From a virus: 37,614 nucleotides of DNA. The DNA lies in the IMG/VR virus record IMGVR_UViG_3300035145_000392, positions 1 through 37,614 of that record. One strand, 5' to 3'. Each line of letters begins with the position of its first letter. Position 1 is the first letter of the stretch. Both the position numbers and the translations under genes were made by a program. Shown here in pieces: positions 14,611 through 20,902 of the stretch. The notes beneath the pieces are model-generated. The model made no database searches and had not been told where the DNA came from. It worked only from the letters and a program-made list of their open reading frames with translations.

Positions 14611-15120
14611 TTACTGTGCGATACATTCAGCCGTTACAAGTGCGGTGTAGTTACCGCCTGGGAATGCTTTTGAACCACCCATGACTGCAGATGATGATGT
14701 CTTAAACCAAGTGGAACCAGTTGCAGTCATATCATAACGATCTGTCAGTCCTAGTTCTACTTTGTTTGTCTCATAATCGCCCATGTTGGTTGCATCACTT
14801 ACTGTATCAACTTCAGTATCGCCAGTCCACGCAACGATGTCTGGAAGATTTGGTGAAGATGAAAACTCAGTAGGTGGAGTGATTTCTACGTAGTATGCAT
14901 CTGCAAGAGATACATCTACACGAATACGTGCATCTTCCCCACCATCTGTAGAAGATGTTGTAAGGGTGTATGCGTTGGGGTTTGCGTAAGTACCTGCAGT
15001 GTCTGTTGTGATAATACAACGTGACTGCACTGTACCATTAATTGGTGTTTCCGATGCATTTGCAGAGATTACTGAACTCATTAACGCTCCTGCAACGAAG
15101 ATAGATAATTTTTTAAACAT
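14611..15120 (-). CDS. Exported pilin-like / spore-coat-U-like beta protein
   Basis: A 169-aa protein with a Sec signal peptide (Met-Phe-Lys-Lys, core, Ala-Asn-Ala-Ser). The mature chain begins with a strand holding Cys35 and ends with Phe-Pro-Gly-Gly-Asn-Tyr-Thr-Ala-Leu-Val-Thr-Ala-Glu-Cys. The two Cys near the ends, Thr/Ser/Gly-rich strands, and the Gly-x-Tyr-Thr-x-x-Val ending resemble chaperone-usher pilins and spore coat U proteins. No membrane span is found in the mature part. AGAGGT precedes the ATG at 15120. The role could be a surface or virion fibre; only the shape is seen. Confidence 0.6.
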   Translation of the reverse strand: MFKKLSIFVAGALMSSVISANASETPINGTVQSRCIITTDTAGTYANPNAYTLTTSSTDGGEDARIRVDVSLADAYYVEITPPTEFSSSPNLPDIVAWTGDTEVDTVSDATNMGDYETNKVELGLTDRYDMTATGSTWFKTSSSAVMGGSKAFPGGNYTALVTAECIAQ

Positions 15121-15136
15121 TAGTTTTACCTCTGTT

Positions 15137-16093
15137 TTAGTTTCCTAAGTTATATTGCGAGTCAACCATTTGTTGATGCAAAAGTTGTTGCGCCAATCCA
15201 TTTCTCAAACCTCTTTTGGAATCGGGCAACTGTTTGTCATTCAACGTTACTGTATCATTGTATACGCCGCCATCAATAGATTTTGCATAATAACTATTCA
15301 TATTAATCTGAACATTGTCTTTCAATTGAGACATTGCAAGCGCTTCTGCAAAAAGTGCTGCACGTCCTGCTTCAAAAAGTGCCTGTTCCAATCGCATTTC
15401 ACGGTCTTCCTTTTCCTCGTCTTCTAACTTCTGCCTTTCTTCTTCAGTTAGTTCGTCGTCTGAGGATTCCTCATCAATTTCTGCATACTCAACCATATCG
15501 GCATGTCCCGATGCAACTGCATCATATATTACGATATCAGATCCATCATAGATATCTGGTATCTGTAATTTGTAGCCAGGACAATTCGGATCGAACTGTG
15601 GATCATAACAGGGTTCTACACGATAAGTGTAAACCACATTAGTATCATATACAGATCCATCTCCTTCAACGTCGATTCCTCCGTCTCCGAATACATCCCT
15701 ATGTAACCTTCCCAATGGAACGATCTTTGTTACCTGTGTTCCCGCAAGACTGCCTGATTTCCAGTCGTCTCTTTCTCTGAATATATAACCAGTTCCGTCT
15801 GCATTCTCATTGTAGACATACACAGTAACCAAATCGTCCGTTTCTTTGTCTATCCTATACTGATATAGAACGTTGTCTATATAGACGCCTGGCGGGTCTG
15901 GAAGGATATCACCCATAGCCCACCTAAGCGCATTATCTGCTGCTGCATTCCCTGTATAACCGTAATAGGGAACAATACTCTCAGAGTAAGAGGAAGAGGG
16001 CCAACAGACCACCACCAATAACAGGAGCAGCCTGTTGAGGTGATTGGAACAACGGTCCCATTCCATCCAGTTCTTTTTGTGTCTCTTCGACAT
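15137..16093 (-). CDS. Large exported protein with acidic coiled coil
   Basis: A 318-aa protein with a long basic n-region and a hydrophobic core (Leu-Leu-Leu-Leu-Leu-Val-Val-Val) before Ser-Ser-Tyr-Ser, a Sec signal peptide. ATG 16093 gives a 22-residue n-region; ATG 16066 gives a more usual one, so the start is uncertain. The mature part has a Tyr/Asp/Gly-rich domain with a Cys pair (about 187 and 195), an acidic helix at about 215-240 (Glu-Glu-Arg-Gln-Lys-Leu-Glu-Asp-Glu), and a C-terminal region with Leu-Arg-Asn-Gly-Leu-Ala-Gln-Gln-Leu-Leu. Its first 113 nt overlap the previous gene in another frame. The function is unknown. Confidence 0.65.
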   Translation of the reverse strand: MSKRHKKNWMEWDRCSNHLNRLLLLLVVVCWPSSSYSESIVPYYGYTGNAAADNALRWAMGDILPDPPGVYIDNVLYQYRIDKETDDLVTVYVYNENADGTGYIFRERDDWKSGSLAGTQVTKIVPLGRLHRDVFGDGGIDVEGDGSVYDTNVVYTYRVEPCYDPQFDPNCPGYKLQIPDIYDGSDIVIYDAVASGHADMVEYAEIDEESSDDELTEEERQKLEDEEKEDREMRLEQALFEAGRAALFAEALAMSQLKDNVQINMNSYYAKSIDGGVYNDTVTLNDKQLPDSKRGLRNGLAQQLLHQQMVDSQYNLGN

Positions 16094-16553
16094 GTGTTTC
16101 CCATCCTAGTTTTGCTGCATCACCGATAGATCCGTTGTAAGGACAAGGTGTTCCAGCGTGCATCATTGCATCGAATACTTTTTCATCCTGACACATGACG
16201 GATACTGCAGCAACCTTCATGCCCATGTCATATAATACTTTTGCATTTTTTAAACGTTGACAGTTTTCTTCAGTGAATGTTCCACCCGCAGAGATACCAA
16301 GTATCTGAGTTTGAACTGCACCCGCAACACCAATAGTACACAGGTCACTATTGTTACCCGCACTAAACGATGGCGAAATTGCAGAAGGGGGTGGTTGGTT
16401 GATATTAGTTGTCATCTCACCATTAGTGGTGACAGTACTATTTGTATCCGATTTAGTACAAACATAACCCTCTGGACACTGAGCTTCTTGTGCGAGTACA
16501 GGAGAGGCGAACCCCATCAATAACACAACACACACGAACAGATATCTAAACAT
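15981..16553 (-). CDS. Exported Cys-rich protein with hydrophobic C-terminus
   Basis: A 190-aa protein. ATG 16553 with GGAG 8-9 nt upstream is chosen over an in-frame TTG at 16565. A Sec signal peptide ends Val-Leu-Ala-Gln. The mature protein has six Cys, likely disulphides, with Cys-Pro-Glu-Gly-Tyr-Val-Cys near the start. A Pro-Pro-Pro-Ser-Ala-Ile-Ser-Pro region and a C-terminal hydrophobic stretch of about 15 residues (Val-Ile-Gly-Gly-Gly-Leu-Leu-Ala-Leu) follow. That tail could be a membrane anchor. It is first in the late operon, 41 nt from a TATAAATA promoter. The family is not recognised. Confidence 0.7.
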   Translation of the reverse strand: MFRYLFVCVVLLMGFASPVLAQEAQCPEGYVCTKSDTNSTVTTNGEMTTNINQPPPSAISPSFSAGNNSDLCTIGVAGAVQTQILGISAGGTFTEENCQRLKNAKVLYDMGMKVAAVSVMCQDEKVFDAMMHAGTPCPYNGSIGDAAKLGWETHVEETQKELDGMGPLFQSPQQAAPVIGGGLLALFLLL

Positions 16554-16593
16554 AATATTCTCCAATTTAGAAAAGTCAATACACGATTACCTT

Positions 16594-16601
16594 TATTTAT
16601 A
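16594..16601 (-). promoter_or_regulatory. T4-type late promoter (TATAAATA)
   Basis: TATAAATA read on the minus strand, 41 nt before the ATG of the 16553 gene. No other late promoter was found down to 11774, so this one probably serves the ten-gene operon. Confidence 0.75.
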
Positions 16602-16616
16602 ACACAGATCTCTTCG

Positions 16617-16672
16617 TCAAAAATTTGACAACTTAGAAAATTTGACAATGTTCGCAAATCAAATTTTTGACA
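16617..16672. repeat. AATTTGACA repeats with a perfect inverted pair
   Basis: TCAAAAATTTGA at 16617-16628 and its exact reverse complement at 16659-16670 flank a third related copy at about 16637-16647. Each copy contains TTGACA (16625, 16642, 16667). They lie between the divergent late (minus) and early (plus) promoters, where an operator would be placed. Confidence 0.55.
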
Positions 16673-16701
16673 AAAAAATTAAAATAATTTCAAAAAAGGG
16701 C

Positions 16702-16729
16702 TTGTAATTCCTGCCAGAATGATTATATT
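16702..16729 (+). promoter_or_regulatory. Sigma70-type promoter
   Basis: TTGTAA at 16702-16707 and TATATT at 16724-16729 (16-bp spacer), preceded by TAATTTC-A6-GGGC. It drives the 76-aa gene at 16761. The upstream 16 nt are repeated at 16991. Confidence 0.65.
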
Positions 16730-16760
16730 AATAGTGTAAGACAGAGAAAAGGAATCAGTT

Positions 16761-16991
16761 ATGAAAATGTTTATTAGTGCAGAAGACGGTTTTGTTAAAG
16801 TGTACAAAGGTGTTGATAACATCGTAGGTGGTGCAAAGACTGCGAAAGGTCTTGCGAATATTCTTGCGACTCACAAAGTTGACAACTATGATGTCTACTT
16901 CACTAGCAGCATGGACTTTGCTGATGAGTATGGGTTTGACCACTACAATGGTGCGAAGAACCTTTGGGACGAAGCGATGAAATTAATTTAA
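16761..16991 (+). CDS. Small hypothetical protein
   Basis: A 76-aa soluble protein with ATG 16761 after AAAGGAA. It has a beta-hairpin start (Met-Phe-Ile-Ser-Ala-Glu-Asp-Gly-Phe-Val-Lys-Val) and two helices; no motif is recognised. It is the only gene between two promoters and is thus probably expressed as a monocistronic early message. Confidence 0.6.
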   Translation: MKMFISAEDGFVKVYKGVDNIVGGAKTAKGLANILATHKVDNYDVYFTSSMDFADEYGFDHYNGAKNLWDEAMKLI

Positions 16992-17010
16992 AATAATTTC
17001 AAAAAAACGC

Positions 17011-17039
17011 TTGACATTCCTTGTAAAGTGTACTATATT
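17011..17039 (+). promoter_or_regulatory. Sigma70-type promoter
   Basis: Consensus TTGACA at 17011-17016 and TATATT at 17034-17039, 17-bp spacer. GAAATTA (16979-16985) and TAATTTC (16994-17000) form an A/T hairpin directly upstream, then A7CGC. Confidence 0.85.
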
Positions 17040-17066
17040 AATAATGTAACAAAGAGAGGTTAACAC

Positions 17067-17327
17067 ATGTTTCGAATTCCTGAGTACTTCAAAATGGATA
17101 TGACCCTAGAAGATGCGTGGAAAACAATCCAAGGTATTGGTAAGGGTGATGCTCTTGCTGGTATGGAGTTTCTCGCCGACGAATGGGATGCGTATGCCCG
17201 AGGTGACCAAGACGACTGTTACGATGGTGACAGTGATTGGTTCGAAAACTGGATCTATGAAGCGAACGCATACAACGTTGTGTTCGAAGGAATGTCTAAA
17301 TTGCTTGGACCAAAGGAGAATGTGTAA
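17067..17327 (+). CDS. Small acidic hypothetical protein
   Basis: An 86-aa acidic protein rich in Asp, Trp and Tyr (Asp-Asp-Cys-Tyr-Asp-Gly-Asp-Ser-Asp-Trp). It starts at ATG 17067 after AGAGAGG and shares one base with the next start. Strong negative charge is also found in phage DNA mimics, but the fold cannot be judged here. Confidence 0.6.
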   Translation: MFRIPEYFKMDMTLEDAWKTIQGIGKGDALAGMEFLADEWDAYARGDQDDCYDGDSDWFENWIYEANAYNVVFEGMSKLLGPKENV

Positions 17328-17653
17328 TGACTAATTCAGTTGAGAAAATCGTATCAGACGTAGCGGACTTCCTTGTCTATGTACAAGACTTCTACGGTCC
17401 TGGCGGGATCTATGATATGGGTGCGACACCCACGCAGATCATCGAAGCTACAAAACAGTACATCGATCAAGTTGGTACAAATCCAGAAGATAGTCTTTCT
17501 TTCTGTGGAGATTCACTAGATCGTGAGAAAGTACGTGATATCATGATCAATAAGTTTGGTCTGAAATTCCCAGAGGGTGGAATCAAGAACATCGATGACT
17601 ACGTTGCGAGACTTGAAACCGCTACTTCTAAAGAAGAACTAAGATGGAATTAA
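17327..17653 (+). CDS. Hypothetical protein
   Basis: A 108-aa acidic, mainly helical protein preceded by AAGGAG. It holds one Cys and a Gly-Pro-Gly-Gly-Ile-Tyr loop. No family is recognised. A perfect 9-bp A/T hairpin (17647-17667) covers its stop codon and precedes the next promoter. Confidence 0.6.
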   Translation: MTNSVEKIVSDVADFLVYVQDFYGPGGIYDMGATPTQIIEATKQYIDQVGTNPEDSLSFCGDSLDREKVRDIMINKFGLKFPEGGIKNIDDYVARLETATSKEELRWN

Positions 17654-17667
17654 TTTGTAATTAATTC
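17647..17667. other. Perfect 9-bp A/T hairpin
   Basis: GAATTAATT (17647-17655), loop TGT, AATTAATTC (17659-17667). It spans the stop codon of the 17327 gene and stands 10 bp before a perfect promoter. No T-run follows. Confidence 0.5.
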
Positions 17668-17677
17668 GAAAAAGGGG

Positions 17678-17706
17678 TTGACATTCCCTACGAAATGTCA
17701 TATAAT
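17678..17706 (+). promoter_or_regulatory. Perfect-consensus sigma70 promoter
   Basis: TTGACA (17678-17683), 17 bp, TATAAT (17701-17706). Both hexamers match the bacterial consensus exactly. It is the last clear promoter before 22455 and so probably drives about 17 small genes. Confidence 0.9.
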
Positions 17707-17734
17707 ACATAGGTAATCAAGAGAGAGATATATC

Positions 17735-18046
17735 ATGACACAAGTTGCAGTAATCCACACCGCTTTCGAAGACACACCACGCACTGTTGCGTTTGTTGAA
17801 GTCGGTGATCGTACTGGTAACGATGCTCTAGAGTATGCGTATCGTTGGACACAGAACATCTTTGATAGTTGGTCTTTGAAAGTGGATGGGTATCAAGACG
17901 GTAACGACGATGTTACTGTTGTCGGTGAACTTCCTGTTCACGATGGTCAAACATACGGTTTACGTTCAACAGCAACAGGTGACCACATGTTGTTGGGAAA
18001 TACGAAGTACAAAGTATCAATGATTGGTTTTGAGGAGCTAGTATAA
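17735..18046 (+). CDS. Hypothetical protein
   Basis: A 103-aa acidic protein, beta-rich, with a Trp-Thr-Gln-Asn-Ile-Phe-Asp-Ser-Trp helix in the middle. AGAGAGA precedes the ATG. It shares its last base with the next start. No motif is recognised. As first gene behind a perfect promoter it is expected to be among the strongest early products. Confidence 0.6.
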   Translation: MTQVAVIHTAFEDTPRTVAFVEVGDRTGNDALEYAYRWTQNIFDSWSLKVDGYQDGNDDVTVVGELPVHDGQTYGLRSTATGDHMLLGNTKYKVSMIGFEELV

Positions 18047-18477
18047 TGTTTGTTATTGAAACTCAGTGTTATGAAGACTACGGCACACGCATCAAAGCAA
18101 AGGGTGGACGTTCTATCTGTTGCGAAGTCGACACCATCGAAGAGGCGGAAGCAATCGCATCTATGATTGAGGATGAGTGGGAACACATCCTTGGTATTCA
18201 CGAAGAGTCAGACGATTGGGAGTCTTGGTATGTCCAGTCTCAAAAAGAGTATGATGACGGTGTCCTGTATTTGGATCCTGTTGTTCGTCGTTCTGCAAAG
18301 AGTGGTAAATACTACTTGAAGCGTGGGTATCAACTTAATCGTACCACCAATCCCGATTTTGAACATCTTGTAGGTAAGTTCATTGGTTGGATTGACAATG
18401 TCTCTGAAGGGGGATGTGTCATGAAAATTGAGGGCGATCAACGTACATACGTTGATGACAACTTGGAGGCAGCGTAA
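18046..18477 (+). CDS. Hypothetical protein
   Basis: A 143-aa acidic protein preceded by GAGGAG. Glu-Ala-Glu-Ala-Ile-Ala in a helix and Trp-Glu-Ser-Trp-Tyr-Val follow an N-terminal strand with Cys. No family is recognised. It is coupled to both neighbours by TAATG overlaps. Confidence 0.6.
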   Translation: MFVIETQCYEDYGTRIKAKGGRSICCEVDTIEEAEAIASMIEDEWEHILGIHEESDDWESWYVQSQKEYDDGVLYLDPVVRRSAKSGKYYLKRGYQLNRTTNPDFEHLVGKFIGWIDNVSEGGCVMKIEGDQRTYVDDNLEAA

Positions 18478-18707
18478 TGGATATGTCAATTGATGGTATG
18501 AACAGTTATCAGATCAAAATTCTTGATGAACTATGGGCGTGCGATACTGTCGAAGAAATGCAACGGTTCCTAGAATCAAAAACTGAAGAAGAGTTACAAG
18601 AGATTGCAACTCTGCGTGAGATGTTGGTTCTTGCACACATTGATGAAGAAGTTTCTCAGATGAAAGAATTTCCAGAAGTGCTTGCCATGTTGAAAGGTTT
18701 GGTGTAA
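18477..18707 (+). CDS. Small helical protein
   Basis: A 76-aa, almost entirely helical acidic protein (Val-Glu-Glu-Met-Gln-Arg-Phe-Leu-Glu-Ser; Glu-Glu-Leu-Gln-Glu-Ile-Ala). It starts within the previous stop. The function is unknown. Confidence 0.55.
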   Translation: MDMSIDGMNSYQIKILDELWACDTVEEMQRFLESKTEEELQEIATLREMLVLAHIDEEVSQMKEFPEVLAMLKGLV

Positions 18708-18708
18708 T

Positions 18709-18837
18709 ATGTATATCGTGAAAATCAAAGGTGGTCAAACTGTGGCCATCTGTTCTCGCAAGGTTGATGCAATGGCGTATCTATCGGGTCAATCTTTGGA
18801 TAAGACAATCTATGAAATCAAAGAGGTGTCAAGATGA
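18709..18837 (+). CDS. Tiny 42-aa protein
   Basis: ATG 18709 opens 42 codons to TGA at 18835, one base after the previous stop and overlapping the next ATG by ATGA. The peptide begins Met-Tyr-Ile-Val-Lys-Ile-Lys-Gly-Gly and looks like beta-beta-alpha-beta. The exact fit between two genes supports it. Confidence 0.55.
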   Translation: MYIVKIKGGQTVAICSRKVDAMAYLSGQSLDKTIYEIKEVSR

Positions 18838-19049
18838 GTAATCAACGTGGTGGTAAGTGGAAGTCTGCAACATTGAATGATGGTGGTAAGATCGACGCAA
18901 TGGTTCTTACTACATTCTTCAAGTCTGCGAAAGAATCGTTGGAACGTGCAGGTAAAGAAGACGCTGCATTTTATTTTGAACAGTGTGAAGATTGGATGCG
19001 TGAAGGCGGGTCTATTAATTCTAACGCTGCAAAGGTTCTCGGACTATGA
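18834..19049 (+). CDS. Small basic hypothetical protein
   Basis: A 71-aa protein with a Gly-Gly-Lys-Trp-Lys-Ser N-terminus and two helices (Phe-Phe-Lys-Ser-Ala-Lys-Glu; Phe-Glu-Gln-Cys-Glu-Asp-Trp). ATGA overlaps at both ends. The function is unknown. Confidence 0.55.
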   Translation: MSNQRGGKWKSATLNDGGKIDAMVLTTFFKSAKESLERAGKEDAAFYFEQCEDWMREGGSINSNAAKVLGL

Positions 19050-19138
19050 TGACTTTCAGTGAGCTCGTGGAAGAGTTGAAACGCCGTCAAGAAGAGGAAG
19101 AGAAACAAGAAAGGGAAACACAAAAGGAAGAGTCATGA
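19046..19138 (+). CDS. Tiny 30-aa charged helical peptide
   Basis: ATG 19046 opens 30 codons to TGA 19136, tied to both neighbours by ATGA overlaps. After Met-Thr-Phe-Ser-Glu-Leu-Val the peptide is a run of Glu, Lys, Arg and Gln, a single charged helix. Real translation is likely from the overlaps; the function is unknown. Confidence 0.45.
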   Translation: MMTFSELVEELKRRQEEEEKQERETQKEES

Positions 19139-19587
19139 TCGAAGTGGGTGATAAAGTATATGTGTGGGAAGAAGATAATTTCTTCGCACGTGAATGGGAT
19201 AACGTTATGGGCGATGTCGTGTCAGTCGATGGTCGTGACGTTGTAATTGATTCTATCATAGATGAGTGTCAGTACACATTTGATATAGATAGTGTTTATC
19301 TTGTTGGTACTGGTCCTATCATGAACACACGTATTACTGATTTTCCTGCCGATGAAATCTTTGAAGACATTCCCGACGATCCAGACAATGTGGTCATGAA
19401 AATTCCACGTCCTATTTGTGCTCAACTAGGTATTGACATTGGGGATGTTATTGTGGTAGAATCTGAAGGTGAAGGTTTGGTACTTCGTAAAAAAGAACCC
19501 GCATTCACAAAAGAGTATGAAGATGCTCGTGCGCAGGCTATTGAAGATACCGAACCATATGATCCAGATAATCCAGAGGGGTGTTGA
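19135..19587 (+). CDS. AbrB/MazE-like protein with N-terminal SH3-like segment
   Basis: A 150-aa acidic protein. Residues 86-119 (Val-Val-Met-Lys-Ile-Pro-Arg, Leu-Gly-Ile-Asp-Ile-Gly-Asp-Val-Ile, Gly-Leu-Val-Leu-Arg-Lys) match the swapped-hairpin SpoVT-AbrB fold of transition regulators and MazE antitoxins. Residues 1-58 resemble a KOW/SH3-like barrel (Val-Gly-Asp-Lys-Val-Tyr-Val). A Glu/Asp/Pro-rich tail follows 120. The AbrB hairpin commonly binds DNA as a dimer, so a phage regulator is one possibility. No toxin gene is visible beside it. Family recognition is by pattern only. Confidence 0.6.
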   Translation: MIEVGDKVYVWEEDNFFAREWDNVMGDVVSVDGRDVVIDSIIDECQYTFDIDSVYLVGTGPIMNTRITDFPADEIFEDIPDDPDNVVMKIPRPICAQLGIDIGDVIVVESEGEGLVLRKKEPAFTKEYEDARAQAIEDTEPYDPDNPEGC

Positions 19588-19588
19588 T

Positions 19589-19768
19589 ATGTCTAAGATG
19601 GGACAATGGGTTTTTGAAATGCAGGAAGATGCATACGATATGACGGAAGCAGAGTTTGTGAAGAAACATGGTAGAATTAATCGTGATATCTGGAAACAAA
19701 TAAATGGTCCTGACTATGCTGATGATCCTACTTCATTTGATCCAGAAGATTATTATTATGAAAATTGA
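19589..19768 (+). CDS. Small hypothetical protein
   Basis: A 59-aa protein from ATG 19589, one base after the previous stop; the longer upstream frame to 19469 lies within the AbrB-like gene. It contains Trp-Val-Phe-Glu-Met-Gln-Glu-Asp-Ala and ends in a Tyr-Tyr-Tyr-Glu-Asn acidic tail. The next gene starts 11 nt before its stop. The function is unknown. Confidence 0.55.
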   Translation: MSKMGQWVFEMQEDAYDMTEAEFVKKHGRINRDIWKQINGPDYADDPTSFDPEDYYYEN

Positions 19769-20087
19769 CATACCACATCCAGATGAAATCGATAGCGTTG
19801 GAACACAAATAGTAATCCATCCTTGGGATACTTGGAGTGTAGACGTTACTCTGTCTTATGTTATTGTTCCTTTACTCACTAAGTTAAAAGAAACAACACA
19901 TAGTTATCCAAGTAATTTAGGTTCAATGGATGAATGGCATGAGATTTTAGATGAAATGATTTGGGCGTTCACATATAAGCGTGATAACTTTGATACACTT
20001 ATGGATGAAGACCACATATCAACACAAGAACGTATGACAAATGGTTTTAGATTGTTTGGAAAGTACTACGAAAACTTATGGGACTAA
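19758..20087 (+). CDS. Conserved-type phage hypothetical protein
   Basis: A 109-aa protein from ATG 19758; an upstream frame to 19704 is an overlap artefact. It has His-Pro-Trp-Asp-Thr-Trp-Ser, a hydrophobic helix (Pro-Leu-Leu-Thr-Lys-Leu-Lys), Asp-Glu-Met-Ile-Trp-Ala-Phe and Arg-Leu-Phe-Gly-Lys-Tyr-Tyr near the end. I recall similar proteins in T4-like marine phages. No function is known. Confidence 0.6.
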   Translation: MKIDIPHPDEIDSVGTQIVIHPWDTWSVDVTLSYVIVPLLTKLKETTHSYPSNLGSMDEWHEILDEMIWAFTYKRDNFDTLMDEDHISTQERMTNGFRLFGKYYENLWD

Positions 20088-20101
20088 TAAAGGAGAAATA
20101 A

Positions 20102-20350
20102 ATGTCATTTGATATTCCACGAGTTCACAAATGGGAAGAAAATATTGAACGTGAAGTAACAGACGAACTTTATAGTTATGTCTGTGAATACTATGGTGTA
20201 GATGAGATTGCGGATCTCACTGAAGAACAGATGAATGAAGTTGAAGAGTATCGTGATAACGATCTTAACGAGTATTCACCACTGCAAATCGGTTTCAGCA
20301 ACATTATACAAAATTGGGAATCAGAAACTTGGGAGCGTGAAAACTCATGA
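20102..20350 (+). CDS. Small acidic hypothetical protein
   Basis: An 82-aa highly acidic helical protein with ATG 20102 after AAAGGAG. It carries Tyr-Gly-Val-Asp-Glu-Ile-Ala-Asp-Leu-Thr-Glu-Glu-Gln and several Trp. The function is unknown. Confidence 0.55.
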   Translation: MSFDIPRVHKWEENIEREVTDELYSYVCEYYGVDEIADLTEEQMNEVEEYRDNDLNEYSPLQIGFSNIIQNWESETWERENS

Positions 20351-20362
20351 CGAGTATTATTC

Positions 20363-20884
20363 ATGGGTAAGAGAAGTGACTTTGAAAGAGTTCCACGTGA
20401 CTTCTATCCGACACCTTATGCTGCAGTAGAACCACTATTTCCACACATTGGGGATTGGTACACATTTACAGAACCCTGTGCGGGGGATGGAAGACTCATA
20501 GATCACCTAGAAAACAATGGTGGTCTATGCACGGCGGCATATGATATCGAACCTCATGATAATAGAGTTTCAGAGTGTGATGCGTTTTCATTAGAACAAG
20601 TAAAATCAAAATACATCATCACGAATCCACCATGGGACCGAAAAATACTTCATCCCATGATTAATCATTTTTCGGACATGGCTCCAACGTGGTTATTGTT
20701 CGACGCAGACTGGATGCACACTAGACAGTCTGCACCATATCTATCAAGACTTAAAAAAGTTGTTAGTATTGGTAGAGTAAAATGGATCGAAGACAGTAAG
20801 ATGACAGGTAAAGATAACTGTTGTTGGTACTTATTTGACAAAACACCGCAGGTTGCACCAATAGAATTTTGGGGTAGAAGGTAA
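20363..20884 (+). CDS. Short N6-adenine DNA methyltransferase-like protein
   Basis: A 173-aa protein with the SAM-binding motif Glu-Pro-Cys-Ala-Gly-Asp-Gly-Arg-Leu (37-45), Asp61 and Glu63 after strand 2, and the catalytic Asn-Pro-Pro-Trp (88-91) of N6-adenine methyltransferases. The N-terminal Phe-Tyr-Pro-Thr-Pro is also typical of phage and plasmid enzymes of this class. It lacks a visible separate target-recognition domain, so it is a minimal enzyme. No restriction endonuclease is seen beside it. It may modify phage DNA against host restriction, or act on another substrate. Its SAM could come from the phage MetK. Confidence 0.75.
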   Translation: MGKRSDFERVPRDFYPTPYAAVEPLFPHIGDWYTFTEPCAGDGRLIDHLENNGGLCTAAYDIEPHDNRVSECDAFSLEQVKSKYIITNPPWDRKILHPMINHFSDMAPTWLLFDADWMHTRQSAPYLSRLKKVVSIGRVKWIEDSKMTGKDNCCWYLFDKTPQVAPIEFWGRR

Positions 20885-20902
20885 GAAAAGGAGATAAATA
20901 TT

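Noticed and set aside
15155-15642. Plus-strand frames of 90-102 codons in the late operon
   Set aside because: Opposite a signal-peptide gene with clear features; unnatural composition and no start signals.
20893-20900. GATAAATA resembling a late promoter on the plus strand
   Set aside because: It lies between the Shine-Dalgarno site and the ATG of the DsbA-like gene, so it cannot start a usable transcript for that gene.
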